Shown: positions 54,208 through 64,000 of the stretch, in pieces
How positions within the stretch are numbered: the first letter of the stretch is position 1
Layout: each line of letters starts with the position of its first letter
From: Anastatus disparis
Lineage: Eukaryota > Arthropoda > Insecta > Hymenoptera > Eupelmidae
Assembly: GCA_017163975.1 (NCBI GenBank)
Contig: JAFFSR010000095.1
Span: forward strand, 154,001 to 218,000
DNA: 64,000 bases
Reading direction: 5' to 3'
Notes under the pieces: model-generated
What the model saw: the letters and a program-made list of their open reading frames with translations, nothing else
What the model was told of the DNA's origin: nothing
Databases searched by the model: none
Position numbers and translations under genes: made by a program

Positions 54208-55440
54208 TGCGTCAACGGAATCAGGCTTTTTCGTGTTGTCTAATAAATCGAAAATTGTAAATGGCATCGAGCGTGTAGTTGCCGTCGACGCAAACAGACA
54301 TCGCGTTGTTCATAAAGGATTTTATATCAAAGATGGCGTTTAGCTATAGTTAAAGTTTTATATTTAAAATAGCACGTGTCAAGAAATTTTTTCTTTTGGA
54401 AATCAAATCATCCTTAATCGAAAACAAATAAATTTAGAATTGACGTAAAATTTTTTTTTTGCGTTTCTTAAAATAAAATTGATATTAAATTGCTTTTTTT
54501 CGAAAAATAAAATAATGTAAATTTCTCGAAAAAATGCTAAGTATCAATTAAAAATTTTTTTGTTGTTTAGCTGTTACAAATTTGTGTCCCCACGTATCCC
54601 AGCGAGAAATTCTATTTCTTTGCTTAACGCGCAGACATTCTCGCGCTTTAATAGCATAGTGACAGAGATAAAAGATACAGCTCTGCATGCCTTATAGTTT
54701 ATGTGAAAAAGCGAACAGGCAGTTAAGATTTTCTAAGAATTAGAATAGTGCGTCGTTGTGTATAACCCTCTTACCAATTAGGTCGTTAGTAGTATATTAC
54801 AAATTTTTATGGTGAGAGAGAAACATTGATTTCAGCTAACGAGGAAGTTGAAATTGAATCAGTTGAAAAATAACCCTTTAATATAGGATAATTTATTATC
54901 ATTAACATTAAAATTTTTTTGTATTTTAATATAATATTTAATTAAATAAAAATAAAAATTTTTTCATACATATTAAAGGGCCAGAAAATTTTTTTTTCTT
55001 GTATAGTAAGTGAAATTTAAAATTTTTATTTTTACACATAGTGGAAAATTTTTATTTTCTCTTTTTCTCTCATCAACGACTGCCAGCTCGTAGCGCGGCA
55101 ATCGACTGACGCTGTGTGTGTTGTAGAGAAAATTTAGAATTTTCTCGAAGACTGAATTAAAATTGATTTTTACACTACACTTTAGATAAACATGTATAAT
55201 AAATAAATTGTCCCTACACAGTTAGGTGTGCATTTTTAACAAAAGTTTAAGAACGCACAGATTTTTGTATTTAGTCATATATATTAATACTATGTATTTA
55301 AAATTTTTTTTTAGTAATATATTGCATTTTTAATTTGATAAATTAATTGTAATTACTGGAAATTCTAGTATAAATCCAAAAATTAAAACAATTAAATTTT
55401 AATATATATACATATTTAATAAATTTTAACTGTTACGTAT

Positions 55441-55970
55441 GTACACTCGACGGACACTGATTCGCGACCCTATTTTCGCGCCTTTAAACGTTATCCATTG
55501 AGTTTAGGATGGTTGCGCGACCATGTTTCAAAAATAAGTTTCCATCTAGATAAATATAATTCATGCTAACTATAAGACAAAGGAACATGAATAAAGAAAT
55601 GGCAGTAAAATTCAAATGGACATTTATTCGAATATAAAAAATGATAAATGATAAAACAATAAATAAATGTTAAAGTAAGCATATTTTTATAAAGCATTTT
55701 TTACATATATTATGTAACCATATGCGATGACAATCATAAGAAATCATAGCTTTTTCATTACTTCAGTATTAAATAATTGATCATTTAAATTTTACCGCCA
55801 TTTCTTTATTTATCTTCCCTTGTCTTATAGTTAGCATGAATTATATTTATTTAGATGGAAACTCATTTTCGAAACATGATTGCGCAAGCTAATCTATATT
55901 TCAAAAACTTAACGGATAACGTTGCAGATATTCAAGAAGGGGGTCGCGAATCAGTGTCCGTCGAGTGTAC
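55441..55970. mobile_element. GTACACT foldback inserted in the Gypsy leader
   Basis: GTACACTCGACGGACACTGA then TTCGCGACCC at the left, complement at the right. Arms extend over AAGTTTCCATCTAGATAAAT and CATGCTAACTATAAGACAA. AT lies on both sides, so a 2-bp duplication is possible. The reading frame 55855-56160 crosses its right arm and is not coding. A deleted relative is at 39194. Confidence 0.75.
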
Positions 55971-56126
55971 ATGGTTCTATTATAACCATATACAAACGAT
56001 CAGTAATTATAATTTTTTTTATAAAATAAACGTGCGTACACACACACAGCGAGCGTTAGTAAAACAGCGTGCGACTAGTATACATAGAAAATATCTCAAT
56101 AAAGAAGATAGGAATATTTCTACGAG

Positions 56127-56995
56127 ATGGCAACACAAGTCACAGAAGAGGCATCAATAGATACGCAAACAACTGCTATGCAAACGGTAGATGGAACACC
56201 ATTTCTGACGCCAACAGAAATTATGAGTTACCTTTATAGTATGCAAACGCAAATAAAAGCACTGGCAGAATCAATAGCAGTCTTGGCACACAGAATAGAG
56301 GAAACACCACAAGAAATGAATATTGGCCAGAGACGACCAGGTAGCTCAAGAGTTAATTTCCAGGATAAGTTTAGCTAATATACCAATAACGATGATGGTA
56401 CAATGGCAGACGTACAATCGGACTTACCTCCAAGTGAATTTTCGGGAGTAAGTACAGTCGGAGGAAGGGGGACTCCTCGCATTGGAAACAGCGCAGTGGA
56501 TGGTATAGATTTTATCAGGCACACCGATTGTACGATGAGTTGAAATAAAACAGTGGATGTTGGTTATATAGCTCGCCGCTGGAATCTTACATTTTCTGGC
56601 GAGCGAGGCCAAAGTATAGACCTCTTTCTAACTAGAGTTGAAGAGTGTCAGAAACTGGCTAAACTGAGTGAGAGCGATTTATTATCCTCTCTCTCTCTGA
56701 ACTGCTCACAGAGGTTGCTGCGACCTGGTATCGAAATAACAGGCATTCGTGGTAAACCTGGGCTCAATTTAAGAAAGCTGCATTACGTTGGTATGGATAT
56801 AGCAGACGTTTCCAACAGAGATTGTTAGCAGAAGTTAATGCACGTACACAAGGCAAAGATGAGCCTGTACGAGATTATATTATATGCTTACAACCTATAA
56901 TTTTGAAACAAGTTCCGTTACCTGATATTAATCAGCAGCTTGATTTATTGCACCGTAACCTCTTACCAAAAAATTTTGCCACGTTAGCAGAGCCA
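56127..56995 (+). pseudogene. Gypsy gag (capsid region), broken
   Basis: Starts MATQVTEEASIDTQTTAMQ and continues with a helical region (LYSMQTQIKALAESIAVLAH). Interruptions fall near 56378 and 56545. The capsid follows in pieces: VGYIARRWNLTFSGERGQS, DLFLTRVEECQKLAKLSES, then after a frameshift LLAEVNARTQGKDEPVRDYI (major-homology-like) and INQQLDLLHRNLLP to about 56985. The order and spacing match retrotransposon Gag. At least two frameshifts and two stops make it non-functional. No CCHC knuckle remains, because the frame runs straight into RT sequence, so a deletion removed it. Confidence 0.75.
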
Positions 56996-57884
56996 TTGAA
57001 TAGGCTTACTAGAAAATACTGCAGATATGTATGGTTAAGAAGGGGCCGAACTATCTGTCTCTGTCTAATAGCGTTTTTCATTATTTATATAAACACTATC
57101 CTTTATAACAAGAAAAAAATAGCAGCCCCCGCTAGATATTAGAATAATAAGTAAATTTTGTAATAACAAACAAATTTTTTACCGCATAGTTTTTGACTAA
57201 TTAGAGACCTACTAGCCATCTAGAATATAACCTATCTTTTTTTTGGTAGGTCTCTAATTATTCAAAAACTACGCAGTAAAAAAATTTGTTTGTTATTACA
57301 AAATTTACTTATTATACTAATATCTAGCGGGGGCGGCTATTTTTTTCTTGTTATACCGTATAGTGTTTACATAAATGATGAAAAACGCTATTAGACAAAG
57401 ACAGATAGTTCGGCCCCTTCTTAAGCGATCAGAAAATCGCTTTTGATCAAATAAAAGCTTTGATTGCATCTGCTCCATTATTGCATCGACCGCAGTTCGA
57501 TTTGCAATTCGTTATTCAGACAGATGCTAGCGACTCAGGCCTAGGAACAGTACTTCTACAAGTAGTTAACGACGAAGAGCGAGTATTAGAATTCACTAAT
57601 CGTACAATGTCCAGAGCAGAATGAAATTACAGCGTAACAGAAAGAGAGTGTCTAGTTGTTATATGGGCTGTCAAAAAATTTCGTTGTTATATTGAAGGTT
57701 ATGACTTTAAGGTCGTAACTGACCATAGTAGTTTACGTTGGTTATGTAATTTACATAATCCAACGGGCAGGCTAGCGCGATGGGCGCTGGAGCTTCAAGG
57801 TTACTCTTACACTGTTGAGCACAGAAAAGGTGCATTGAACTATGTGCCTGATGCATTATCACGCATGCATGAAGATTCAGTATA
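56986..57884 (+). pseudogene. Gypsy RT C-terminus and RNase H, split by a MITE
   Basis: RT remains only from NFATLAEPLNRLTRK (the connection after the catalytic palm), fused in frame to Gag at about 56986; protease and the YLDD palm are deleted. A family B MITE (57035-57424) interrupts after CRYVW. RNase H follows: AFDQIKALIASAPLLH, QTDASDSGLGTVLLQ (catalytic Asp), SRAE with an in-frame TGA, YSVTERECLVVIWAVKKF (Glu), VVTDHSSLRWL (Asp) and EHRKGALNYVPDALSR. RNase H catalytic residues are present but the frame is broken. Confidence 0.85.
57035..57424. mobile_element. TTAA foldback MITE, family B copy 3, inside Gypsy pol
   Basis: TTAAGAAGGGGCCGAACTAT to AGTTCGGCCCCTTCTTAA. Arms nearly perfect (GTAGGTCTCTAATTATTC against its complement; AAATTTTTTACCGCATAG and AATTTGTTTGTTATTAC). 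RNase H coding resumes right after the second TTAA. Confidence 0.9.
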
Positions 57885-60297
57885 ATACAACACCCACTTA
57901 AGTGCACTAAGTTGGGCGTCACAAACAAATGATGCGTGGTATATGTCTCTGCTTCGACAAGTTAAGAATAACCCCGATGACTATCCGAGATGGAAAATAG
58001 TCGGAGGTCAATTGTATCGCTATGTACCCGACAGGTTTACAGAAGAAACGATGGGAGACAATGACACATGGAAACTCGTCGTTCCTAGTGAAAATCGAGC
58101 AGAAGTACTGCATGAATGTCACGGCGAGCCGACCCTGTTGAAAATAATAACGTCTTTCCAGTACGTCTTTGGTCGTGTTTTAGATTGGAACAAAATAAGA
58201 GTCATTTTTTTAATGTTCCGGAAATATAGTGACCAAATGACGTCTTTTTTATAAGTAAAATAATTTCAAAGACGTATTTTTCCAATAAATACTCATAGTA
58301 AAAGACATAAATTTTCAAAAAAAAAATTCTTCTTTTAAAACGAATGACGTCCTTCCTGTTGAAAATAATGACGTCTTTGTAAGACGTCTTTGGAAGACTT
58401 CTTTGAAAGACGTCTTTGAAGACGTCTTTGGTCGTGTCTTACATTGGAACCAAAAAAGACGTCATTTTTCCAATGTTTAGAAAATTCAACAAATGACGTC
58501 TTTTTATTATTTCAAAGACGTATTTTTATTAATAAAAATGACGTCTTTTCTTACGAATTTTTATTTAAAAAATACGTCTTTGAAAATGTAAGATGACGTT
58601 ATTTGTTAAATAGCTTTTCTAAACATTGGAAAAATGACATCTTTTTTGTTCCAATTTCAAACACAACTAAAGACGTCTTTCAAAGACGTCAATATCTACG
58701 AATTTAGAAAAAAAAACGTTATTTTTCATGAATTATGTCATTGAAAAATGACTTTACATGATAATCATTTTCCATTTAAAGGAATAAACAGCAAAAACGA
58801 GGTAAACCTCGTAGTTTCAACTCTTCGAAAAACGAAGAGCATATGCGATTGAACTGAGAGCGTTCTGGCCTTATATATCTGCGTCCTTGAAATTTGTATA
58901 AGGGATCGCAAAACTTGAAAATCGCCACCTGGTGAGTTAAAATAAAATTGACACAAGCGCAACCATCAATTCGACTATAAGTCACTAGGTGGCGATTTTC
59001 AAGTTTTGCGATCCCTTATACAAATTTCAAAGACGCAGATATATAAGGCCAGAATGATCTCAGCTTAATGGCAAATGCTCTTCGTTTTTCGAAGAGTTGA
59101 AACTACGAGGTTTACCTCGTTTTTATTGTTTTTTCCTTTAAATGGAGAATGATTATCATGTAAAGTCATTTTTCAATGACATAATTCATGAAAAATGACG
59201 TTTTTTTTTCCTAAATTCGGAGAAAATGACGTCTTTGAAAGACGTCTTTAGTTGTGTCTGAAATCGGAACAAAAAAGATGTCATTTTTCCAATGTTTAGA
59301 AAAGCTATTTAACGAATAACGTCATTTTACATTTTCAAAGACGTATTTTTTTAAATAAAAATACGTCTTTTTATAATTTCAAAGAAAAATTCGTAAGAAA
59401 AGACGTCATTTTTATTAAAAAAATACGTCTTTGAAATAATAAAAAGACGTCATTTGTTGAATTTTCTAAACATTGGAAAAATGACGTCTTTTTTGGTTCC
59501 AATCTTAGACACGACCAAAGACGTCTTCAAAGACGTCTTTCAAAGATGTCTTTCAAAGACGTCTTAGAAAGACGTCATTATTTTCAACAGGAAGGACGTC
59601 ATTCGTTTTAAAAAAAGAATTTTTTTTTGAAAATTCACGTCTTTTACTATGAGTATTTATTGGAAAAATACGTCTTTGAAATTATTTTACTTATAAAAAA
59701 GACGTCATTTGGTTACTATATTTCCGGAACATTAAAAAAATGATGTCTTATTTTGTTCCAATCTAAGATACGACCAAAGACGTTTTCAAAGACGTATTCA
59801 AAGACGTCTTCAAAGACATCTTTCAAAGACGTACTGGAAAGACGTCATTATTTTCAACAGGGGACAGCTGGCCACTTAGGTCGTGATAAGACCATAGCCT
59901 GCATAAAACAATATTATTACTGGCTTTATATAGAGAAAACGGTGTCACAGTATGTTAAGAGCTGTGAGATCTGCCAGCAATGTAAAGTAGAATAAAAATT
60001 ACCTGCAGGCTTAATGGGTAAAAGAAAAGTTTTAGGCCCATGGAAGGTTGTTGCTGGTGACGTAACAGGTCCATTTCCGAGGAGTAAACGTGGTTATGAA
60101 TATGCCTTGATTTTTGAAGATGTATTCAGCAAATGGGTGGAGTACATACCTATTAGAAAAGCGAATCCACCCACGATCTTAAAAGCGCTAAAAGAAAGAA
60201 TTATTTTAAGGTTTGGCGCGCCTGAGATTTTCTTATCTGATAATGGCTCAGAGTTCAGGAACCACTTAGTAGATAAATATCTAAATGAACCCATATG
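57885..60297 (+). pseudogene. Gypsy integrase, split by a 1.7-kb foldback and truncated
   Basis: The N-terminal part runs MSLLRQVKNNPDDYPRWKI, LYRYVP and AEVLHECHGEPT to 58132. The zinc-binding HHCC motif is completed after the foldback (AGHLGRDKTIACIKQYYYW, SCEICQQCKVE, then a stop). The catalytic core follows: VVAGDVTGPFPRSKRGYEYA (first Asp), SDNGSEFRNH (Asp, with later Glu not reached). Reading ends at 60297 after VDKYLNEP, so the C-terminal third, any env and the 3' LTR are missing. Confidence 0.8.
58133..59863. mobile_element. family P foldback with GACGTC word, inside Gypsy integrase
   Basis: Tips CCCTGTTGAAAATAATGACG... at the left and complement at the right, flanked by GA on both sides (58131-58132 and 59864-59865). 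The uninterrupted host codons are HGEPT and AGHLGRD. Arms carry more than 20 occurrences of GACGTC in GACGTCTTTGAAAGACGTC-like strings. Inner core 58778-59141 (AACGAGGTAAACCTCGT, CTCTTCGAAAAACGAAGAG, CCTTATATATCTGCGTCC, AATCGCCACCTGG) is shared with 62330 and 30215. The arms are nearly identical, so the insertion is recent. Confidence 0.85.
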
Positions 60298-60309
60298 AAA
60301 ATAATTTTT

Positions 60310-60410
60310 ATAGCACTGCGGGACCTAAATCCGCACTTAGGTAACACTTTTCTGTTACCTAGGTGGCACTTTTTTACACGGTACAATAATGAATTTACTT
60401 AGGTAACGTA
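60310..60410. repeat. short inverted motif array (CTTAGGTAAC)
   Basis: CGCACTTAGGTAACACTT and GTTACCTAGGTGGCACTTTT pair as a hairpin, followed by ACACGGTAC and a further ACTTAGGTAACG. Words match the 61072 hairpin (CCACTTAGGTCAC, TTACACGGC), so the two are probably related remnants. Confidence 0.5.
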
Positions 60411-60569
60411 CGTATATAATAAGAAATAATTTTATATGTAAATTATTTTTTAAAGTATTTTCATAAATAACAATAAGCTGTAGTATATTGAAACTCTTTT
60501 ACATTAACATTCTTCAAATTAAATAACAATTATAAGTAAGTAAGATACGAGTAAAACTAAAATTGATAG

Positions 60570-60705
60570 TAGCGTAACATGTAAAGCGAAGAGGTATAGT
60601 CATTTCAGCGTTGTATTATAAAATGCTACGGGGAACCCCCTATTACTACACACGATTGCTATTGCTATACTAGACATGTTACCTCCTCACCGCTCCTACG
60701 ACGCT
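60570..60705. repeat. imperfect palindrome
   Basis: GCGTAACATGTAAAGCGAAG with AGGTATAG pairs imperfectly with CTATACTAGACATGTTACCT. 60411-60569 around it is AT-rich and unrecognised. Confidence 0.45.
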
Positions 60706-60840
60706 AATTCATACGTGAAACAAAATTTCAATTTATGACTTCATAGAAGATGATTTCAACAAACAATTTCACATAATATCAATAATATTGATAAAAATTA
60801 ATTATTATTACACATTTTGAATATATTTTTGAAATTATAT

Positions 60841-61020
60841 TCTTTTTTTTCTTTTTCGATCTATTATTCATGGAGTGTTTAGTTTTAGTTTATTTATAGT
60901 TTTCTTTTCTTTTTTTCGATTTATCATTTACAGGATGCGTAGTGTTTGGTTTTTTATAGTTTTCGCTTTTATTTTTTGAATTATAATTCGTGGAGTGCAT
61001 AGCTTTTGTTTATTACTGAT
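60841..61020. repeat. 60-bp tandem repeat, three copies
   Basis: Units at 60841, 60901 and 60961, each TTTTCTTTT then TTTTTCGAT, TATTATTCATGGAGTG (variants) and TTTATTTATAG. The period is exactly 60. Confidence 0.8.
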
Positions 61021-61071
61021 TTTGAAGAGTACAGATTTAATTTGGCGGATTTATGTCCCACGTGCTACAAA

Positions 61072-61200
61072 ATAGTATACGATACTCGTGACCTTAGTGG
61101 AACTTTATTACACGGCACTACGTTATCGCCCTCGCTGCGCTCGGGCGATAACTCCGGCCGTGTAATAAAGTGCCACTTAGGTCACTTGTATCGTAATGTA
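61072..61200. repeat. GC-rich hairpin in AT-rich DNA
   Basis: GTGACCTTAGTGGAACTTTA plus TTACACGGC pairs with GCCGTGTAATAAAGTGCCAC and TTAGGTCAC. The upper stem contains GTTATCGCCC and GGGCGATAAC around CTCGCTGCGCTC. Outer TACGATAC pairs with GTATCGTA. Much higher GC than its surroundings. Confidence 0.75.
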
Positions 61201-61290
61201 CTATTGTGAGAAATTGTGAATAACTGTTAGTAATTGTAATAAACTACCGCAATTGTGACATTAATAAAAATTAATAACAGTAAAAAACAG

Positions 61291-61682
61291 TTAACAGCAG
61301 GCCGGAGTAGAACCTGATACCGACCGAGTAACAATTGAGTTGTTTGTTATTTACTCAAGTATTAATCGGTGTATCTTCAAAATAAAGGTTGATCGCAATA
61401 GATATTATTATTATGAATATCTATGCACAAGAAAAAAAAATCTACCGATTTGTTTTTGAGAAAAGTAAGGAACGCCGAAGTAAAAGATTATGTTTATAAT
61501 ATTTTCGCGTTCCTTACTTTTCTCAAAAACAAAGCGATAGATTTTTTTTTTCTTGTGCATAAATATTTGTAATAATAATATCTATTGCGCTTAACCTTCA
61601 ATTTGCAGATACACCGATTAATACTTGAGTAAATAACAAAAATGCCAATTAGACAGGGACAGCGAATCCGGGCTGCTCTTAA
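61291..61682 (+). mobile_element. TTAA foldback MITE, family C copy 7
   Basis: TTAACAGCAGGCCGGAGTAG to CCGGGCTGCTCTTAA, nearly identical to copy 4 (20911) apart from the absence of the nested family E element. Complete arms. Confidence 0.9.
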
Positions 61683-61938
61683 TAACAATTATAATAATAG
61701 TTAATAATAGTTATGGACGCTAAATAACAATTATTAACTGAAAGTCATGATTATTAATAATTATTTATAGTTATTCACATTTCTTCACATTTATACACAT
61801 TTATACACATTTATTAACAGTTACTCACATTTTCCAAAATTTTAGAATTAGTGAATAATTTATTATTATTTATACTTATTTATAATTATTTATATTTATT
61901 TGCAATTAGTTACAGTGAATTATAGTTATTAATACTTT

Positions 61939-63048
61939 CCCCGTCAAAAACGTTTAGCTAAAAAAATTAGCTAAAAATATAGCTAAAAATACAGCTAAAA
62001 ATACAGCTATATTTAGCTGGAATATAGCTATATTCATCTCGATTTTTTAGGTAAAAATCCAGTTATTTTTTAGGTAAAAATCCAGTTAATATTTTGAGTC
62101 TCTTGTAACAGCGGAAAATATAACTGTATTTTCAGCTGTATTTTTAGCTGTATTTTTAACTGTATTTTTAGCTAATTTTTTGAGCTAATCGTTTTCGACG
62201 AGGATAACAATAGCTGATAATATAGCTAAATTTTCAGTTATATTTTTAGCTGTATTTTTAGCTTAAATTATTTTATAATTTCACGGAATAATAACTCGTT
62301 AGATATTTTCCTGTAAAAGAAAGTTCCAAAAATGAGGTGAACCTCTTAGTGTCAGCTCTCCGAAGATCGAAGAGCTTCTACGTTTTGGTACAAAGTATCT
62401 TGCTCTTTTATACCTGCGTCCTCAAAATTTGTCGATGGAATCGTAAAATTTAGAGAAACGCCACCTTGCGACGTAGCATTAATCAATAATTAAAGACAGG
62501 TAAGTTCACTTCACGTCGCTAGATGGCGGATCTCTAAATTTTACGATTCCATTAACAAATTTTGAGGCCATAGGTATAAAAGAGCAAGATACTTTGTGCC
62601 AAAATGTAGAAGCTCTTCGATCTTCGGAGAGCTGACACTACGAGGTTTACCTCATTTTTGGAACTTTCTTTTACAGGAAAATAACTAACGAGTTATTATT
62701 CCGTGAAATTATAAAATAATTTAAGCTAAAAATACAGCTAAAAATATAACTGAAAATTTAGCTATATTATCAGATATTGTTATCCTCGTCGAAAACGATT
62801 AGCTCAAAAAATTAGCTAAAAATACAGTTAAAAATACAGCTAAAAATACAGCTGAAAATACAGTTATATTTTTCGCTGTTACAAGAGACTCAAAATATTA
62901 ACTGGATTTTTACCTAAAAAATAACTGGATTTTTACCTAAAAAATCCAGATAAATATAGCTATATTCCAGCTAAATATAGCTATATTTTTAGCTGCATTT
63001 TTAGCTATATTTTTAGCTAATTTTTTTAGCTAAACGTTTTTGACGGGG
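61939..63048. mobile_element. family P foldback with TAGCTAAAAATACAGCT word
   Basis: Tips CCCCGTCAAAAACGTTTAGC and complement, TT on both sides (61937-61938 and 63049-63050). Arms repeat AGCTAAAAATA, CAGCTGTATTTTTAGCTG and GTAAAAATCCAGTTA words. The core 62330-62668 (AATGAGGTGAACCTCTTAGT, CTCTCCGAAGATCGAAGAGC, CTTTTATACCTGCGTCC, ACGCCACCTTGCG) is homologous to the cores at 58778 and 30215. Arms are nearly identical. Confidence 0.85.
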
Positions 63049-63379
63049 TTCTTACAGATATTTACAATTTTTCACATTTATTAACAGTTATTAACATTTT
63101 TTCACATTTACAAAATTTTTCGCGTATTTATAAAAAAAACGATTAAGGTAAAGTAAGGTAATTTGGGACAACGTTCAACTTAGGACATAATTCTGGACAT
63201 CAATAAAGATTGCTATTTTTAAATATGATAATATGAAAAATATTAAAAAGTAAAATTATTCATAGTGAACTAAGCTGTTGTTTATACGAATAATTACTTT
63301 ATATAATTAAATAAAAATTTAAAAATAATTTAAATAAATAAAAAAAATGAGGCTGTATAATAAGTTGGAAAATGACGTA

Positions 63380-63532
63380 CAGTCGACGGTAACATATTCT
63401 ATGATAATTCTTTTTTCAAAATTTGAAAAATTAACCTATAAAAATGAGCGAACTAACGGAATCATCCAGTAAGATTACGTTATTTTGAAATTGCAGAAAA
63501 AGAATTATCATAGAATATGTTACCGTCGACTG
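63380..63532. mobile_element. mariner/Tc1-like MITE
   Basis: TA then CAGTCGACGGTAACATATTC at the left; its complement then TA at the right (63378-63379 and 63533-63534). Inverted termini about 38 bp with a short non-paired middle. Arms identical. Downstream 63535-64000 shows nothing recognisable. Confidence 0.85.
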
Positions 63533-64000
63533 TATACGTATGGGCCCATCTATTGCTAAAACTGCTATTTATAGATACGATGAAAAAAAAAAGAATTCCT
63601 TTTATCACATGTAAATAATGACTTTAATTAATAATACGATAGTGAAGGATACTTTTTAGAAGTACATTCATAGTCAAAATACATTTTTTATTAATAAAAA
63701 AACATGTTTAAATTTCGCTCCCATTTTTTAAAAGGGAACCATAATTCTGGACAGAAGTCTCGCGCATGTCCCGCATTTGCTTACTGTTCTGCAGCGTTAC
63801 TCTAATTGTAGACACGTGAAAAAACATTGTCACAAATTAAAATTTTTCACAAAAATTTTCTCAAATATTATGGTAATTATATTTACTTTTTTGTATTCGT
63901 GGCTGCGGTGTATAGTATATATATAATTTGAGTGTTTTAAAACATTATTTACTTGCAAAAGTTTTAAGTTCAAACCTAACCTCTTCATGTAAGTACTACT

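Larger units (their letters stand above)
61201..63130. repeat. degenerate array of TTATTAACAGTTATTCACATT-like words
   Basis: Seen at 61201-61290, 61683-61935 and 63049-63125: ATTAACAGTTA, TTATACACATTTA, ATTTATAGTTATTCACA, TTAACATTTTTTCACA. No fixed period. It is interrupted by family C copy 7 and by a family P foldback. Similar TGTAAATAACTGTAAATA words occur in the loop of the 45.8-48.1 kb foldback. Confidence 0.5.

Noticed and set aside
55855..56160. 101-codon frame before gag
   Set aside because: Its first half is the right arm of the GTACACT foldback and it overlaps the gag start in another frame.
60298..61210. 3' LTR of the Gypsy element
   Set aside because: No match to TGTCACGGTATTCTGCCG or to the LTR end AGCCGTTACA; the element appears truncated after integrase.

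Overview
The window is AT-rich eukaryotic DNA, almost certainly from an insect. The mobile elements (TTAA-target piggyBac-type foldback MITEs, CR1/Jockey-like LINEs, Copia, Ty3/Gypsy, a pogo/Tigger-like transposase, tRNA-derived SINEs) and the short introns fit a hymenopteran such as an ant, but the species is inferred, not read. One host gene is supported. It is a five-exon gene on the minus strand (36325-50921) for a predicted 817-residue acidic nuclear protein with one C2HC finger, one C2H2 finger and two AT-hooks. Its splice phases agree across all four introns, and its first intron is 11.8 kb of nested repeats.

Layout. 0-5 kb: TTAA foldback elements (family A), a palindrome, an RNase H fragment of a LINE and a tRNA-headed SINE. 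5-11 kb: a foldback of about 4.4 kb (6255-10632) with other elements nested in it, one exactly at its apex. 11-16 kb: a decayed minus-strand LINE with two insertions, then a 101-bp satellite. 16.8-19.2 kb: a chain of TTAA elements (families G, F, A, B). 19.25-29.58 kb: a giant imperfect palindrome whose arms share an old family C insertion and carry later private ones; its loop holds a GGAAGATT-type array and a dead pogo-like transposase. 30-36 kb: foldbacks with CCC ends, one enclosing a Copia fragment. 36.3-50.9 kb: the zinc-finger gene and its repeat-filled intron. 51.5-53.2 kb: nested foldbacks and a SINE with perfect target duplications. 53.2-60.3 kb: a decayed Gypsy element (5' LTR, primer-binding site, gag, deleted pol, partial integrase) hit by three foldbacks. 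60.3-64 kb: hairpins, a 60-bp tandem repeat, a degenerate array, another CCC-ended foldback and a mariner-type MITE.

The most unusual signal is a set of long foldbacks here called family P (58133-59863, 34860-35603, 61939-63048, the arms of 32506-34779, and related pieces near 18.5, 30.0-30.9 and 32.4 kb). They end in CCC followed by a short variable box and an A-run. The three with both ends intact sit between 2-bp direct repeats (GA, TA, TT). Each has arms built from its own iterated, often self-complementary word (GACGTC, GGATATCC, AGCT, GCTGAT), yet three loci share one homologous inner core with inward-facing TATA-like boxes. No transposase for the TTAA families or family P is in the window, so all copies look non-autonomous. 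Family letters are local labels only.
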